From: Pseudomonadota bacterium
GTDB taxonomy: Bacteria > Pseudomonadota > Gammaproteobacteria > QQUJ01
Direction of reading: 5' to 3'
Assembly (NCBI GenBank): GCA_008501635.1
Contig: QQUJ01000030.1
Span: 203,329-267,328, forward strand
Length of the DNA stretch: 64,000 bases
A program made the translations under genes and the position numbers. This document shows, piece after piece, positions 31,602 to 42,992 of the stretch. Under the pieces are notes generated by a model. The model was not told the DNA's origin. It was given only the letters and a program-made list of their open reading frames with translations, and made no database searches. The first letter of the stretch is position 1. The number at the start of each line of letters is the position of its first letter.

Positions 31602-32072
31602 TCAGGAGGTGGCCGACTCGACCGTGAACTGCTGAACACGCTTCTCCTGACGATCGGAAATCTCGCGAATCGCGCTGCGCTCGACCAGCTGGCCCAGGGA
31701 TATGTTGCTGAGAAAGTCCTGAATCTGCTGGCTGAGATCGCACCACAACTCATGGGTCAGACAGGTATCGTTGTCCTGGCAGTTGCCCAATCCGCCGCAC
31801 TTGCGAATATCGACATCCTCATCCACGGCCGTAATCACGTCGAGGACGGCGATTTCCGGTGCCGCGCGCGCCAATCGGTAGCCGCCGCCGGGGCCACGGA
31901 CGCTGCTCACCAATCCACGACGGCGCAGGCGCGAAAAAAGCTGCTCCAGATAGGAGAGCGAGATTCCCTGGCGTTTGGAAATATCTGCGAGCGTGATAGG
32001 ACCATCCTTGTAATGGATGGCCAGATCCAGCATCGCCGTTACTGCGTATCGTCCTTTGGTCGTCAATCTCAT
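31602..32072 (-). CDS. iscR: Fe-S cluster regulator IscR (Rrf2 family)
   Basis: A [2Fe-2S] transcription factor repressing isc when loaded with cluster. It has 156 residues: an N-terminal winged HTH ([37 protein letters not shown]) and cluster ligands Cys92, Cys98, Cys104 with His107 ([19 protein letters not shown]), the same spacing and numbering as E. coli IscR. It heads the operon with a recognisable promoter. Confidence 0.96.
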   Translation of the reverse strand: MRLTTKGRYAVTAMLDLAIHYKDGPITLADISKRQGISLSYLEQLFSRLRRRGLVSSVRGPGGGYRLARAAPEIAVLDVITAVDEDVDIRKCGGLGNCQDNDTCLTHELWCDLSQQIQDFLSNISLGQLVERSAIREISDRQEKRVQQFTVESATS

Positions 32073-32103
32073 GGCTGCACTCCGCCTCTACAACAGTTGC
32101 CGA

Positions 32104-32134
32104 ATTATCCCACAAAACAAAGTGTTTATGTCAA
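32104..32134 (-). promoter_or_regulatory. predicted iscR promoter overlapping the cysE stop
   Basis: On the minus strand a consensus TTGACA -35 (32134-32129) is followed after 19 bp by GATAAT (32109-32104), preceded by TGG, an extended -10 feature. The -35 hexamer contains the TGA stop of cysE. The 31-bp leader to the iscR ATG fits. Spacing is 2 bp over optimum. I could not align a convincing IscR site. Confidence 0.6.
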
Positions 32135-32976
32135 TTACTCGCAAGGCGCGACTCTGAGTCGGGCGGCTCGGGATCGCCCGCGACGTGCGCCTTCTGGCGT
32201 TCGCCCTCGCCGGGCGCGGTACTGGCAATCTCGCACGGTTCCAGGTCGGGCACATCCACGTCACCGGGCTCGGCGCCAAGCTGCTTCAACGCCGCGCACA
32301 TCGCCTCCATGCGCTGATCCATGCCGTGGATGTGGTCGAGCATGCTGTTGATGGCATGGGCCACCGGATCGGGCATGTCGCGTGTCGTGCCATAGGCATC
32401 GAAACCCATCTTTTCCGCGATGGCAGCACGCGCCTTGGCCTGTTCGGGATCGACCCTGTCGGGTTGGCGCGTGGCCACGACGCCCGGCACCCCGACCACC
32501 GTGGCTCCCGCAGGTACGTCCTTGAGTACGACCGCGTTGGAGCCAATGCGTACCCCGTCGGCGATGGTGATCGGCCCAAGAACTTTTGCACCGGCTCCGA
32601 CCACCACATCCCTGCCCAGCGTGGGATGACGTTTACCGCGATCCCATGAGGTGCCACCCAGGGTGACGCCATGGTAAAGCGTGCACTCATCCCCGATCTC
32701 GGCCGTTTCACCGATTACCACACCCATACCATGGTCGATGAAGAGCCGACGGCCGATGCGGGCCCCGGGATGGATCTCGATACCGGTAAGCCAGCGCGCG
32801 ATATGGGACACCATACGCGCCAACCACTTCAGCTTGTGGTTCCACAACCAGTGCCCCAAACGGTAGCTGATCAGAGCGTGAATACCGGGATAGGTCGTCA
32901 GCACCTCAAAGGTGTTACGCGCCGCCGGATCGCGGTCGAAGACGCAACGGATGTCTTCACGCAGATGATCAAACAT
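32131..32976 (-). CDS. cysE: serine O-acetyltransferase
   Basis: Acetylates serine for cysteine synthesis. It has 281 residues starting MFDHLREDI, an N-terminal helical region, then left-handed hexapeptide repeats ([47 protein letters not shown] with the catalytic His). The C-terminal extension after about residue 190 is acidic and poorly conserved. Upstream of iscR it links cysteine supply to the desulfurases. Confidence 0.95.
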   Translation of the reverse strand: MFDHLREDIRCVFDRDPAARNTFEVLTTYPGIHALISYRLGHWLWNHKLKWLARMVSHIARWLTGIEIHPGARIGRRLFIDHGMGVVIGETAEIGDECTLYHGVTLGGTSWDRGKRHPTLGRDVVVGAGAKVLGPITIADGVRIGSNAVVLKDVPAGATVVGVPGVVATRQPDRVDPEQAKARAAIAEKMGFDAYGTTRDMPDPVAHAINSMLDHIHGMDQRMEAMCAALKQLGAEPGDVDVPDLEPCEIASTAPGEGERQKAHVAGDPEPPDSESRLASN

Positions 32977-33195
32977 GGAAAACCTCTCGATAAATGATGG
33001 GCCGGCTATCTTGCAAAAAACTTTAAGGCGTCGTGCGGCAACATCGCCGAGAACCGCTCTGCGGGTGCGAACCCCATCGATTGGCGCGGTATCGGAAAGC
33101 AATCTCCATGTCTATTTCAAACCCCATAAAACCTATCTAATCACTCAACTACGGTCAGAATCGCATAGTAGCAGAAAGCCCTTCAGCGTGCATGG

Positions 33196-33921
33196 TCATT
33201 CGTGACGCCGCGCCTGCCGTTGGGCCGCTTTCAGAATGCCGCGCAGCAGATTGACCTCGGTCTGTTCCAGATCGATGCGGTTGAAGAGCCGCTTCAGGCG
33301 CCGCATCAGCTGTTTCGGCGCCTCGGGATGGAGGAATCCGATCTCGACCAGCGCCTCCTCCATGTGCTGGTAGAGCCCCTGGATCTCCTCGTCGCGGGCC
33401 AAGGGGCTGTCGCGTTCCGGCACCGGGACGCGTGCCTCGCTGCTCGCAAGCTTGAGTTCGTAGGCGATCACCTGGACGGCCGCACCCAGATTCAGTGAGC
33501 TGAAGTGTTCGCTGGTCGGGATATGAATCAGATGAGCGCAGCGTTCCAGTTCCTGATTGCTCAGCCCCGAGTGCTCGCGGCCGAACAAAACAGCTACCCG
33601 CCCCTCCTGCGCGCCACGCCACAGCATTGTGGCCGCTTCGCGCGGTTCGAGCGCCGGCCAGGGAATGGTGCGCAAACGCGCGCTGGTGGCCATCACCAGC
33701 GTGCAATCGGACAGCGCTTCGTCAAGATCCGCGCACACCCGCGCCTGTGCCAGCAGATCGTCGGCTCCCGAAGCGCGCGCGGTGGCCTCCGCGCTCGGAA
33801 AACGCTCGGGCGCGACCAGGGTCAGGCACTTGAGGTCCATATTTTTCATGGCGCGTGCCGCGCTGCCGATGTTGCCGGGGTGGGTGGTGCCCACCAGAAC
33901 GATCTCTATGTTTTCGAGCAT
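33196..33921 (-). CDS. trmJ: tRNA (cytidine/uridine-2'-O-)-methyltransferase TrmJ
   Basis: A SPOUT-class methyltransferase modifying position 32 of tRNAs. It has 241 residues: MLENIEIVLVGTTHPGNIGS, the knot motifs VAVLFGREHSGLSNQEL and NLGAAVQVIAYEL. It precedes cysE-iscR on the same strand, the usual trmJ-cysE-iscR context, with a 219-bp gap to cysE that shows no gene. It is divergent from suhB. Confidence 0.93.
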   Translation of the reverse strand: MLENIEIVLVGTTHPGNIGSAARAMKNMDLKCLTLVAPERFPSAEATARASGADDLLAQARVCADLDEALSDCTLVMATSARLRTIPWPALEPREAATMLWRGAQEGRVAVLFGREHSGLSNQELERCAHLIHIPTSEHFSSLNLGAAVQVIAYELKLASSEARVPVPERDSPLARDEEIQGLYQHMEEALVEIGFLHPEAPKQLMRRLKRLFNRIDLEQTEVNLLRGILKAAQRQARRHE

Positions 33922-34035
33922 GGTGAGAGAAGGTACCGTTGGGCACCAGCCCACGCAACCGGCCATCACTGGCTTGTCACCGACTGCACTCGGTTGCTAT
34001 CCTTGCCCGCCCTTCGCGTAGCTATGGCCACATCC

Positions 34036-34836
34036 ATGCACCCCATGCTCAACATCGCCGTGCGCGCCGCCCGCGCCGCAGGCAATCAGATCCTCCGCTA
34101 CGTCGATCGCCTGGATACGCTGAACGTGTCGACCAAGCAACGGAATGAGTTCTTTAGTGAGGTCGATCAACTTGCCGAGCAAGAGATCATCAAGGTGCTG
34201 CGTAAATTCTACCCCGACCACGCCATCCTCGCCGAGGAGAGCGGTGCGCAGGGCAGCAACGATGACTACACCTGGATCATCGACCCGCTCGACGGCACCA
34301 CCAATTTCCTCCATGGCTTCCCGCAGTTTGCCGTCTCCATCGGGTTGCAGCACCGCGGCCAGATCGAGCAGGGCGTCATCTACGATCCGCTGCGCAACGA
34401 GCTTTTCACCGCCACCCGGGGCTCGGGTGTACACATGAATGACCGGCGCCTGCGCATCAGCCGCAAGGAAGGGCTGGAGGGCGCACTATTGGGGACCGGC
34501 TTCCCCTTTCGCGATATTCACCACCTGGAGGCCTACCTCGCCATGTTTCGTGATCTCTTCCCCCTTACAGCCGGTATTCGGCGGGCGGGAGCTGCCGCGC
34601 TCGATCTTGCCTATGTGGCGGCAGGACGGCTCGATGGCTTCTGGGAGATCGGCTTGAAACCCTGGGATATGGCAGCGGGTGTACTGATGATTCAGGAGGC
34701 CGGCGGCAGTGTCAGTGACTTCAGCGGTGGCAAAGCCTATCTCGAGACCGGCAACGTGGTCTGCGGCGCACCCAAGGTCCACGCGCAGCTGCTCAGCACC
34801 ATCCAACCCCACCTGCTCGATGATCTGAAGCGCTAG
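34036..34836 (+). CDS. suhB: inositol-1-monophosphatase SuhB
   Basis: A Mg2+-dependent inositol monophosphatase; in E. coli SuhB is also part of the rRNA antitermination complex. It has 266 residues beginning MHPMLNIAVRAARAAGNQI, metal site EESG and IDPLDGTTNFLHG, C-terminal motif KPWDMAAGVLMIQEAGG. The ATG at 34036 matches the family start; an in-frame ATG at 34024 is an alternative. It is divergent from trmJ, as in E. coli. Confidence 0.94.
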   Translation: MHPMLNIAVRAARAAGNQILRYVDRLDTLNVSTKQRNEFFSEVDQLAEQEIIKVLRKFYPDHAILAEESGAQGSNDDYTWIIDPLDGTTNFLHGFPQFAVSIGLQHRGQIEQGVIYDPLRNELFTATRGSGVHMNDRRLRISRKEGLEGALLGTGFPFRDIHHLEAYLAMFRDLFPLTAGIRRAGAAALDLAYVAAGRLDGFWEIGLKPWDMAAGVLMIQEAGGSVSDFSGGKAYLETGNVVCGAPKVHAQLLSTIQPHLLDDLKR

Positions 34837-34926
34837 CCCGACCCGATGGGCGACGGCTCAAGTTTCAGCCGCGTCGCCCGAAACAGTGGTAAGGAAACTC
34901 ACGCTTTCTCACCACAGGAAATGGGG

Positions 34927-35217
34927 ATGGCCCACCACGATCACAGATCGAACAGACCGACCGCGCTCCTCGCGGACAAGGCGCTCGAGTTGGTGATGCG
35001 CGACGTGCTCGGCGGGATGAGCGAATTGGCCACGATCGCTGGTTTTTCGCCCGCCCCCTGCGAGTTCGAGATCCTGGAACCGCGACGCACGCCGGTGCGT
35101 GTCGAGCCTGGAGCCACGGCGCGCATCCTGCACTACCCCGGTCCGATTCGTGAGAGAAGCGCCGACGTCGTGGATTTTCTCACCCGCCGTGAACTATCGA
35201 GCGTGTCCGGGCGCTGA
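34927..35217 (+). CDS. small hypothetical protein
   Basis: I do not recognise this 96-residue product. It has codon use like its neighbours (GC-rich third positions) and an AGGAA 6 bp before the ATG, which argues for a real gene. It starts MAHHDHRSNRPT, is helical early (ALLADKALELVMRDVLGG) and has no signal peptide, membrane segment or cysteine pair. It fills the 399-bp space between suhB (same strand) and the convergent secF. A longer frame from 34846 exists but lacks a ribosome site. Confidence 0.5.
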   Translation: MAHHDHRSNRPTALLADKALELVMRDVLGGMSELATIAGFSPAPCEFEILEPRRTPVRVEPGATARILHYPGPIRERSADVVDFLTRRELSSVSGR

Positions 35218-35235
35218 AATCGAGGTCACCCCCGG

Positions 35236-36177
35236 TTACAACTGTGCGCCGTCGCCCACATCCTCTTTCTGCGGCGGCATCAAATCCTGCTTGCTGACAC
35301 CCAGTGCCAACGCCACGGGGCTGGCAACGTAAATCGACGAATAGGTACCCACGACAATGCCGATGATCAATGCGGTGGCGAAGCCGTGGATGATCTCACC
35401 ACCCAGTAAAAACAGCGCCACCAGCACCAGCAGCGTGGTCAGCGAAGTCATCAAGGTGCGCGAGAGCGTCTGGTTGAGGGAGGTATTGGTGATCTCCGTT
35501 GGGCTTCCCTTGCGCATTTTGCGGAAGTTTTCCCGGATGCGGTCGAAGACCACGATGGTGTCGTTGAGCGAGTAGCCGATCACCGCCAACACCGCTGCCA
35601 GCACCGGCAGATCGAATGGCAGCTGCAATACCGAAAACACGCCCAGGGTGATAATCACGTCGTGGATCAGTGCTGCGACCGAACCCACGGCAAAGCGCCA
35701 TTCGAAACGGAACGCCACATAGATCAGAATCAAGATTAAAGCAGCCAAGGCTGCGAGTCCGCCGTCTTCCGCGAGTTCCTCGCCCACCTGCGGGCCCACG
35801 AACTCTACACGACGCAGCTCGGGTTGAGCCGCCCCGGTTGCGCCGCGCAGCGTGTTGAATACCTGGGTACTGAGATCGGCGCTGCTAACCCCCTCGCGCG
35901 GTGCCAGGCGCACCAGCACGTCACGCGAGGTGCCGAAATGCTGCACGGTGGCGTCGCCGAATCCGCCGCTTCCCAGCGCCGTGCGCAAACTACCGAGATC
36001 GGCCGAATCCTGATAACCCACCTCGATCAGCGTACCACCGGTAAAATCGATGCCCAGGGCCAGTCCACGGGTGGCTAAAGACCCAATGGAGACGACCAGC
36101 AGCACGGCCGAAACGATCATAGCAATGCGTCGCAGTCCCATGAAATCAAAGTGAGTTTTCTTCTGCAAGAAACGCAT
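35236..36177 (-). CDS. secF: protein translocase subunit SecF
   Basis: Inner-membrane partner of SecD that uses the proton motive force to complete Sec export. It has 313 residues: first helix about 18-37, periplasmic domain with LGIDFTGGTLIEVGY, then five helices (VIGYSLNDTIVVFDRIREN is diagnostic). It lies 21 bp after secD. It converges on the small hypothetical gene. Confidence 0.96.
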   Translation of the reverse strand: MRFLQKKTHFDFMGLRRIAMIVSAVLLVVSIGSLATRGLALGIDFTGGTLIEVGYQDSADLGSLRTALGSGGFGDATVQHFGTSRDVLVRLAPREGVSSADLSTQVFNTLRGATGAAQPELRRVEFVGPQVGEELAEDGGLAALAALILILIYVAFRFEWRFAVGSVAALIHDVIITLGVFSVLQLPFDLPVLAAVLAVIGYSLNDTIVVFDRIRENFRKMRKGSPTEITNTSLNQTLSRTLMTSLTTLLVLVALFLLGGEIIHGFATALIIGIVVGTYSSIYVASPVALALGVSKQDLMPPQKEDVGDGAQL

Positions 36178-36198
36178 AGCAGCTTTCCCGTCAACCGG

Positions 36199-38052
36199 TT
36201 AGATGGCAAGTTTGTGGACGCGTTTGCGTCCATAGATCAGATTGATCACCGCTCGAGTACCCATGATGGCGGTAAACATCGAGGTGACGATGCCGATGGA
36301 GAGGGTCACGGCAAATCCCTTGATCGGGCCCGTACCGAAGCTGAACAGCACGATGGCGGCGATCAGGGTGGTGATATTGGCATCGGCGATGGTCGAGAAC
36401 GCCTTTTCGTAGCCGGCCTGAATCGAAGCCTGCGGTGAATTACCCAGGCGCAACTCTTCGCGGATGCGTTCGAAGATCAGCACGTTGGCATCCACCGCCA
36501 TACCCACGGTGAGCACGATGCCCGCGATACCCGGCAATGTGAGCGTCGCTTGCAGCAGCGACAACACCGCGACGATCATGACCAGATTGGCAAACAGCGC
36601 AAGATTGGCCACCAGGCCGAAGAGCCGGTAATAGAGTGCCATGAAGAACAGCACCACCACGAAACCGACCAGCACCGAGGTGAAACCCTGATCGATATTG
36701 TCCTGGCCAAGACTGGGGCCGACGGTGCGCTCCTCGATGATCTGCACCGGGGCGGCCAGAGCGCCGGCGCGCAGCAGCAAGGCGAGATCGCGCGCCTCGT
36801 TGGAGCTGTCCAGCCCGGTGGTCTGAAAGCGCTTGGAGAAGTGGTCGCGGATGGTGGCGACGTTGATCACCTCCTCCACGCGGCGCACCGAGTTCACCGG
36901 CTTGCCGTCGACGAGGCGTGTTTCGGTCTTGTTCTCGATGAACACCACCGCCATCGGCTTACCGATGTTTTCGCGTGTCACCTGGCTCATTTTCTTGGCG
37001 CCAGCGCCGTCGAGCGTGACAAATACCGCGGGGCTGCCGCTCTGCTGATCAAAACCGGAAGCGGCGTCAATGATCTGATCACCGGTAACGATCACTCGCC
37101 GGTCGAGCAGGATCGGTGCGCCGTTACGCTCGCGATAGAGCCGCGAACCGGGCGGCACCTGTCCCGCCAACGCTTTTTGCACATCGTGCGTGCCATCGAC
37201 CAACCGGTACTCCAAGGTCGCCGTGGCACCGAGAATCTCCTTGGCGCGCGCGGTATCCTGCACACCGGGCAGCTGCACCACGATGCGTGAACTACCCTGC
37301 TGCTGAATCACCGGTTCAGCGACGCCCAGTTCGTTGACACGATTACGCAGCGTGGTGATGTTCTGCTGCAGCGCGAACTCCTGAATCTCGTTGCGCTCCT
37401 GCTCCGAGACCACACCCAGCAGCGCGATATCGCTGCCTTCGCCTTCGTCGCTCAGCTTGAGCCCCGGGAACTCGCGTTCGATCTGCGCGCGCGCGGCGGA
37501 GCGTTCAGCGGCATCGCGAAACTTGACCCGCACCCCATCGCTGTCGCGGTTGATGCTGATGTAGCGCACCTTGCTGTCACGCAGCAAGGTGCGCAGGTCA
37601 CTGATATAGCGCTCCTCGGCCTGCTGCACAGCAGCCACCATGTCCACCTCCATCAGGAAGTGCACGCCGCCCCGCAGATCCAACCCCAGGTACATGGGCT
37701 GCGCATCCAGCGCCTGCAGCCAGGCGGGAGTGCTGGCCGCCAGGTTCAGGGCCACGATGTAGTCGCCGCCCAGCGCCTGCTTGACCTGATCCTGCGCCGC
37801 AAGCTGGGCATCGGTATCGGCAAAGCGCACCAGAAGCCGGCCCTCTTCCAGCTCCAGTCCCTTGGCCTTGAGATTGGACCGCGCCAGAGCCGCCTCCACC
37901 TGCGCCTGGGTGGATAGATCGACCTTCGCCGTGCGTGTCGCAGAGATCTGCAGAGCAGGATCCTCGCCAAACAGGTTGGGAAGGAAGTAGAGCGTCCCGA
38001 CCACTAAAACGACCAGGATGAGCAGGTTTTTCCAGAGGGGATAGCGATTCAT
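36199..38052 (-). CDS. secD: protein translocase subunit SecD
   Basis: Export motor subunit of SecDF-YajC. It has 617 residues: N-terminal helix (NLLILVVLVVGTLYFLPN), periplasmic P1 domain with LGLDLRGGVHFLMEVD, then C-terminal helices with GMAVDANVLIFERIREELR and the GFAVTLSIGIVTSMFTA segment. It follows yajC by 14 bp. Confidence 0.97.
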   Translation of the reverse strand: MNRYPLWKNLLILVVLVVGTLYFLPNLFGEDPALQISATRTAKVDLSTQAQVEAALARSNLKAKGLELEEGRLLVRFADTDAQLAAQDQVKQALGGDYIVALNLAASTPAWLQALDAQPMYLGLDLRGGVHFLMEVDMVAAVQQAEERYISDLRTLLRDSKVRYISINRDSDGVRVKFRDAAERSAARAQIEREFPGLKLSDEGEGSDIALLGVVSEQERNEIQEFALQQNITTLRNRVNELGVAEPVIQQQGSSRIVVQLPGVQDTARAKEILGATATLEYRLVDGTHDVQKALAGQVPPGSRLYRERNGAPILLDRRVIVTGDQIIDAASGFDQQSGSPAVFVTLDGAGAKKMSQVTRENIGKPMAVVFIENKTETRLVDGKPVNSVRRVEEVINVATIRDHFSKRFQTTGLDSSNEARDLALLLRAGALAAPVQIIEERTVGPSLGQDNIDQGFTSVLVGFVVVLFFMALYYRLFGLVANLALFANLVMIVAVLSLLQATLTLPGIAGIVLTVGMAVDANVLIFERIREELRLGNSPQASIQAGYEKAFSTIADANITTLIAAIVLFSFGTGPIKGFAVTLSIGIVTSMFTAIMGTRAVINLIYGRKRVHKLAI

Positions 38053-38066
38053 GACGACCAGCTTGT

Positions 38067-38393
38067 TTATTCGGACTTGGTGGTGCCCTTCGGCATGACG
38101 TTGGCGATCGCGTGCTTTTGCACCTTTATCTCGACGTTGTCAGCGATCATGACGGTGGCAAAGTTATCACCTACATCGGTGATCTTGCCGAGGATCCCCC
38201 CACTGGTGACGACCTCATCGCCCTTACCCAAGGTCTCCACCATTTTCTTGTGCTCCTTGGCGCGCTTTGATTGCGGACGGATCAGCAAGAAATAGAAGAC
38301 CACGAAGATCAGAATCAGCGGCAGAAAACCGATCAGTTGGTTGCCCGTTGCCGCCTCGCCCTGTGCCAGGGCGTCGGTGATAAAAAAGCTCAT
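38067..38393 (-). CDS. yajC: Sec translocase accessory subunit YajC
   Basis: A 108-residue single-span inner-membrane protein associated with SecDF. The ATG at 38393 gives MSFFITDALAQ, one helix (LIGFLPLILIFVVFYFLLI) and the conserved RPQSKRAKEHKKM. A longer in-frame extension upstream has no conserved sequence and is rejected. A 220-bp gap to tgt has a TACAAT hexamer on the minus strand but no good -35, so a local promoter is possible only. Confidence 0.95.
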   Translation of the reverse strand: MSFFITDALAQGEAATGNQLIGFLPLILIFVVFYFLLIRPQSKRAKEHKKMVETLGKGDEVVTSGGILGKITDVGDNFATVMIADNVEIKVQKHAIANVMPKGTTKSE

Positions 38394-38613
38394 GGAGTGC
38401 TTTCCTTGTGGCTGTTGAAAAAACGGATTAGCCGCCCGTCGCGCCCAGGCTGTTCCCCCGAGGCCGGGCCGGCGAAAGCGCGTATTGTAACCTGAACCGT
38501 TTGAAATAGGCGAAAGGGTGGAGAACGACCGGGAAAGGCAGGGTATCCGTCCGCCAACCCATTCGTTTTCGTTCCCCGTACGGGCCGCGGCGCACACGTC
38601 GCCGGCACGCTGC

Positions 38614-40825
<2,212 letters not shown>

Positions 40826-40920
40826 GGGGGGCGCATCTTACCGCCCCCACCCCTGCCACGGCCACCCTCGACGCACCGGCGCGGTGGGCGCGCAACCATA
40901 CCAGACCCGGTGGCAGCCGC

Positions 40921-42609
40921 TCAAACCTTGAAGCGATTGACCAGCTGCTCCATGCGTGTGGCCAACGCGGCGACCTGATCCGCGGCATGCGCGGTTTGCT
41001 GGGCCTCATCGGCAATCGCCTCGGCCTTCTGGTTGGTGGCCACCACGTTGCGGTTGATCTCCTCGCTCACCGAGTTCTGTTCCTCGGCTGCGGTGGCGAT
41101 CTGGGCGGTCATTTCGTTGATGGTCTTGATGCCGCCTGCGATCTCGGCGAGCGACTCCGCCACCTGATCCACCATATCGGCGCTCTGCTTTGCCTTATCG
41201 CGTCCCTTGCCCATCACCTCGACGGCGCGCGCCGCGCCCGCCTGCAATTGGGCAATCATCGCCTCGATTTCGCGGGTCGACTCCTGCGTGCGACTCGCCA
41301 GTGAGCGCACCTCATCGGCGACGACCGCGAATCCCCGTCCCTGGTCACCGGCCCGTGCCGCCTCGATGGCGGCGTTCAGCGCCAGCAGATTGGTTTGATC
41401 GGCCACGCCACGGATCACGTCGAGTACGGTACCGATCTCTTCCGATCCCTTGGCCAGATTGTTGATCACCTCGGCTGCCCCGGCAATCTGCACGACCAGG
41501 GCCTCGATGCCGCCCATCGCCTCCACCGCCTTCAAGGCGCCGGATTGGGCATTGTCGTTGGTCGATTGCGCGGTAACGGCGGCCTCCGCGGTATTGCGCG
41601 CCACCTCCTGAACCGTGGCCACCATCTCGTGCATCGCGGTGGCCAGCTGCGCGGTCTCCCCCTGCTGCTCCTTGACCAGTGTCACCGAATGTTCGGTTAC
41701 CGCCGATGTCTGTTTGGCCGCGCCGCTGAGCTGCGATGCGGCACTGACGATCTCGCCGACCAGACCGCGCATACTCTCGGCCAGGGCATTGAAAGTCCCG
41801 GCGATGAGCGCCACCTCGGATGCGCCCGATTCGTCAACGCGTTGGGTCAAATCACCCTCGGCAATCCTGGCCGCCGCTTGCGATACGCCTATCAGGCGCC
41901 GTTGCAGCCCCTGGCGCACCACCAGGAACATGATCACCCCGAGCACCACGAATGCCGCCACCAGGCCTGCGCCGATCTTGGCGCTGAGCACGGCACCGAT
42001 CGCCACCTGTTCCGTTATCGGCACCATCACCTCCAGGATGCCCACCACGTCGTTCAGCTTCCAATCGGTTTTGGGGCTCGATTCATGGCTGTTGTGGCAG
42101 CGCACACAATCCTCGCTCACCATGCGATCGGCGATCGCCACCCGCACGAACTCCTTGTCGCGCTGAACGACGGTTTCTTCCGGTGCCGCCCGAATTCGTG
42201 TCCACGCATCCTGCGCGAAGGCATCCAGCTGGCGATCCTTGCGCCACGGGAACGGGTAGGCGCTGTACTGACGAATGGAGAGTCCATCCTTGCCGAATTC
42301 TGCGTTGAGATCGTGAATGACGGTATCGGGCGACGGAATGTAGCCGATCCCCTTCGCCTTGTGCTCGTGAGAAACCTGAATCGGGTAGATGATCACGCGG
42401 GTCAGTACATTGTCGGCGTAGTAGTTGCGGATGGTCCGCATCTGATCGGCCGTTTGCCTGGCGGAGCGCACCGCGCTGTCGACCGCGTTGTTCTCGATGG
42501 CCTGGGGGATATAGATCGACAGGGCGCCAATCGCCATGATCGAAAACACCCCAAACGGAATCATCAGGCGCCATACGAGGCTACGGCGGCCACTCGCGGA
42601 ACTTTTCAT
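40921..42609 (-). CDS. methyl-accepting chemotaxis protein with c-type haem sensor domain
   Basis: A 562-residue transmembrane receptor. TM1 is about 14-34, TM2 about 211-232; the periplasmic part (35-210) resembles the DUF3365/Tll0287 type and contains CVRCHNSHE, a CxxCH haem-c motif at 168-172. A HAMP domain follows ([18 protein letters not shown]), then a coiled signalling domain with hairpin tip [18 protein letters not shown]. No C-terminal NWETF-like pentapeptide is present (ends NRFKV). Redox, gas or oxygen sensing is likely by analogy. The ATG at 42609 is preferred over one ten codons upstream. Confidence 0.9.
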   Translation of the reverse strand: MKSSASGRRSLVWRLMIPFGVFSIMAIGALSIYIPQAIENNAVDSAVRSARQTADQMRTIRNYYADNVLTRVIIYPIQVSHEHKAKGIGYIPSPDTVIHDLNAEFGKDGLSIRQYSAYPFPWRKDRQLDAFAQDAWTRIRAAPEETVVQRDKEFVRVAIADRMVSEDCVRCHNSHESSPKTDWKLNDVVGILEVMVPITEQVAIGAVLSAKIGAGLVAAFVVLGVIMFLVVRQGLQRRLIGVSQAAARIAEGDLTQRVDESGASEVALIAGTFNALAESMRGLVGEIVSAASQLSGAAKQTSAVTEHSVTLVKEQQGETAQLATAMHEMVATVQEVARNTAEAAVTAQSTNDNAQSGALKAVEAMGGIEALVVQIAGAAEVINNLAKGSEEIGTVLDVIRGVADQTNLLALNAAIEAARAGDQGRGFAVVADEVRSLASRTQESTREIEAMIAQLQAGAARAVEVMGKGRDKAKQSADMVDQVAESLAEIAGGIKTINEMTAQIATAAEEQNSVSEEINRNVVATNQKAEAIADEAQQTAHAADQVAALATRMEQLVNRFKV

Positions 42610-42762
42610 TGATATCCCCTTCAGCAAATCGCGCTCCACCCACCCGAATCATTCGGCTCGATCAGTTCTGTTTATTGTTCGGCACGCAAAATACCGCACA
42701 TTTGTTGGATCTCCTACGATATCGGCGATCGCGGGTACTCCTTGAGTGCTTCCAATCAACGC

Positions 42763-42791
42763 TTGGCGCTCTACCGGGGTTTCCTTATAAT
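42763..42791 (+). promoter_or_regulatory. predicted promoter of tRNA-Leu
   Basis: TTGGCG (42763-42768), 17-bp spacer, perfect TATAAT (42786-42791), then a GC-rich stretch up to the tRNA 5' end, the kind of discriminator seen at stable-RNA promoters. Confidence 0.65.
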
Positions 42792-42804
42792 CCGCCGTTC
42801 GCGC

Positions 42805-42891
42805 GCCGGGGTGGCGAAATTGGTAAACGCAGCGGACTCAAAATCCGCCGGTGGTGACACCTTGAGGGTTCGAGTCCCTCCCCCGGCACCA
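42805..42891 (+). tRNA. leuX: tRNA-Leu (anticodon CAA)
   Basis: A class II tRNA of 87 nt including an encoded CCA. The acceptor stem GCCGGGG pairs with CCCCGGC; D arm GGCGAAATTGGTAAACGC; anticodon stem GCGGA/TCCGC encloses loop CTCAAAA, giving anticodon CAA (reads UUG). A long variable arm (GGTGGTGACACC) and T loop GGTTCGAGTCC are present. The symbol follows E. coli usage for Leu-CAA and is tentative. Confidence 0.96.
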
Positions 42892-42992
42892 CGATTCCCT
42901 CTCCCCCATCGTGTTGCCACTCCAAAACCGCTGCAATACGGCCCATAATGCGGGACAAGAACTAAAATCCCGCCATCAGCCAGGTCAACCGC

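Noticed and set aside
42950..42973. GCGGGA...TCCCGC hairpin after tRNA-Leu as a terminator
   Set aside because: Only a 6-bp stem with a 12-nt loop and no T tract.
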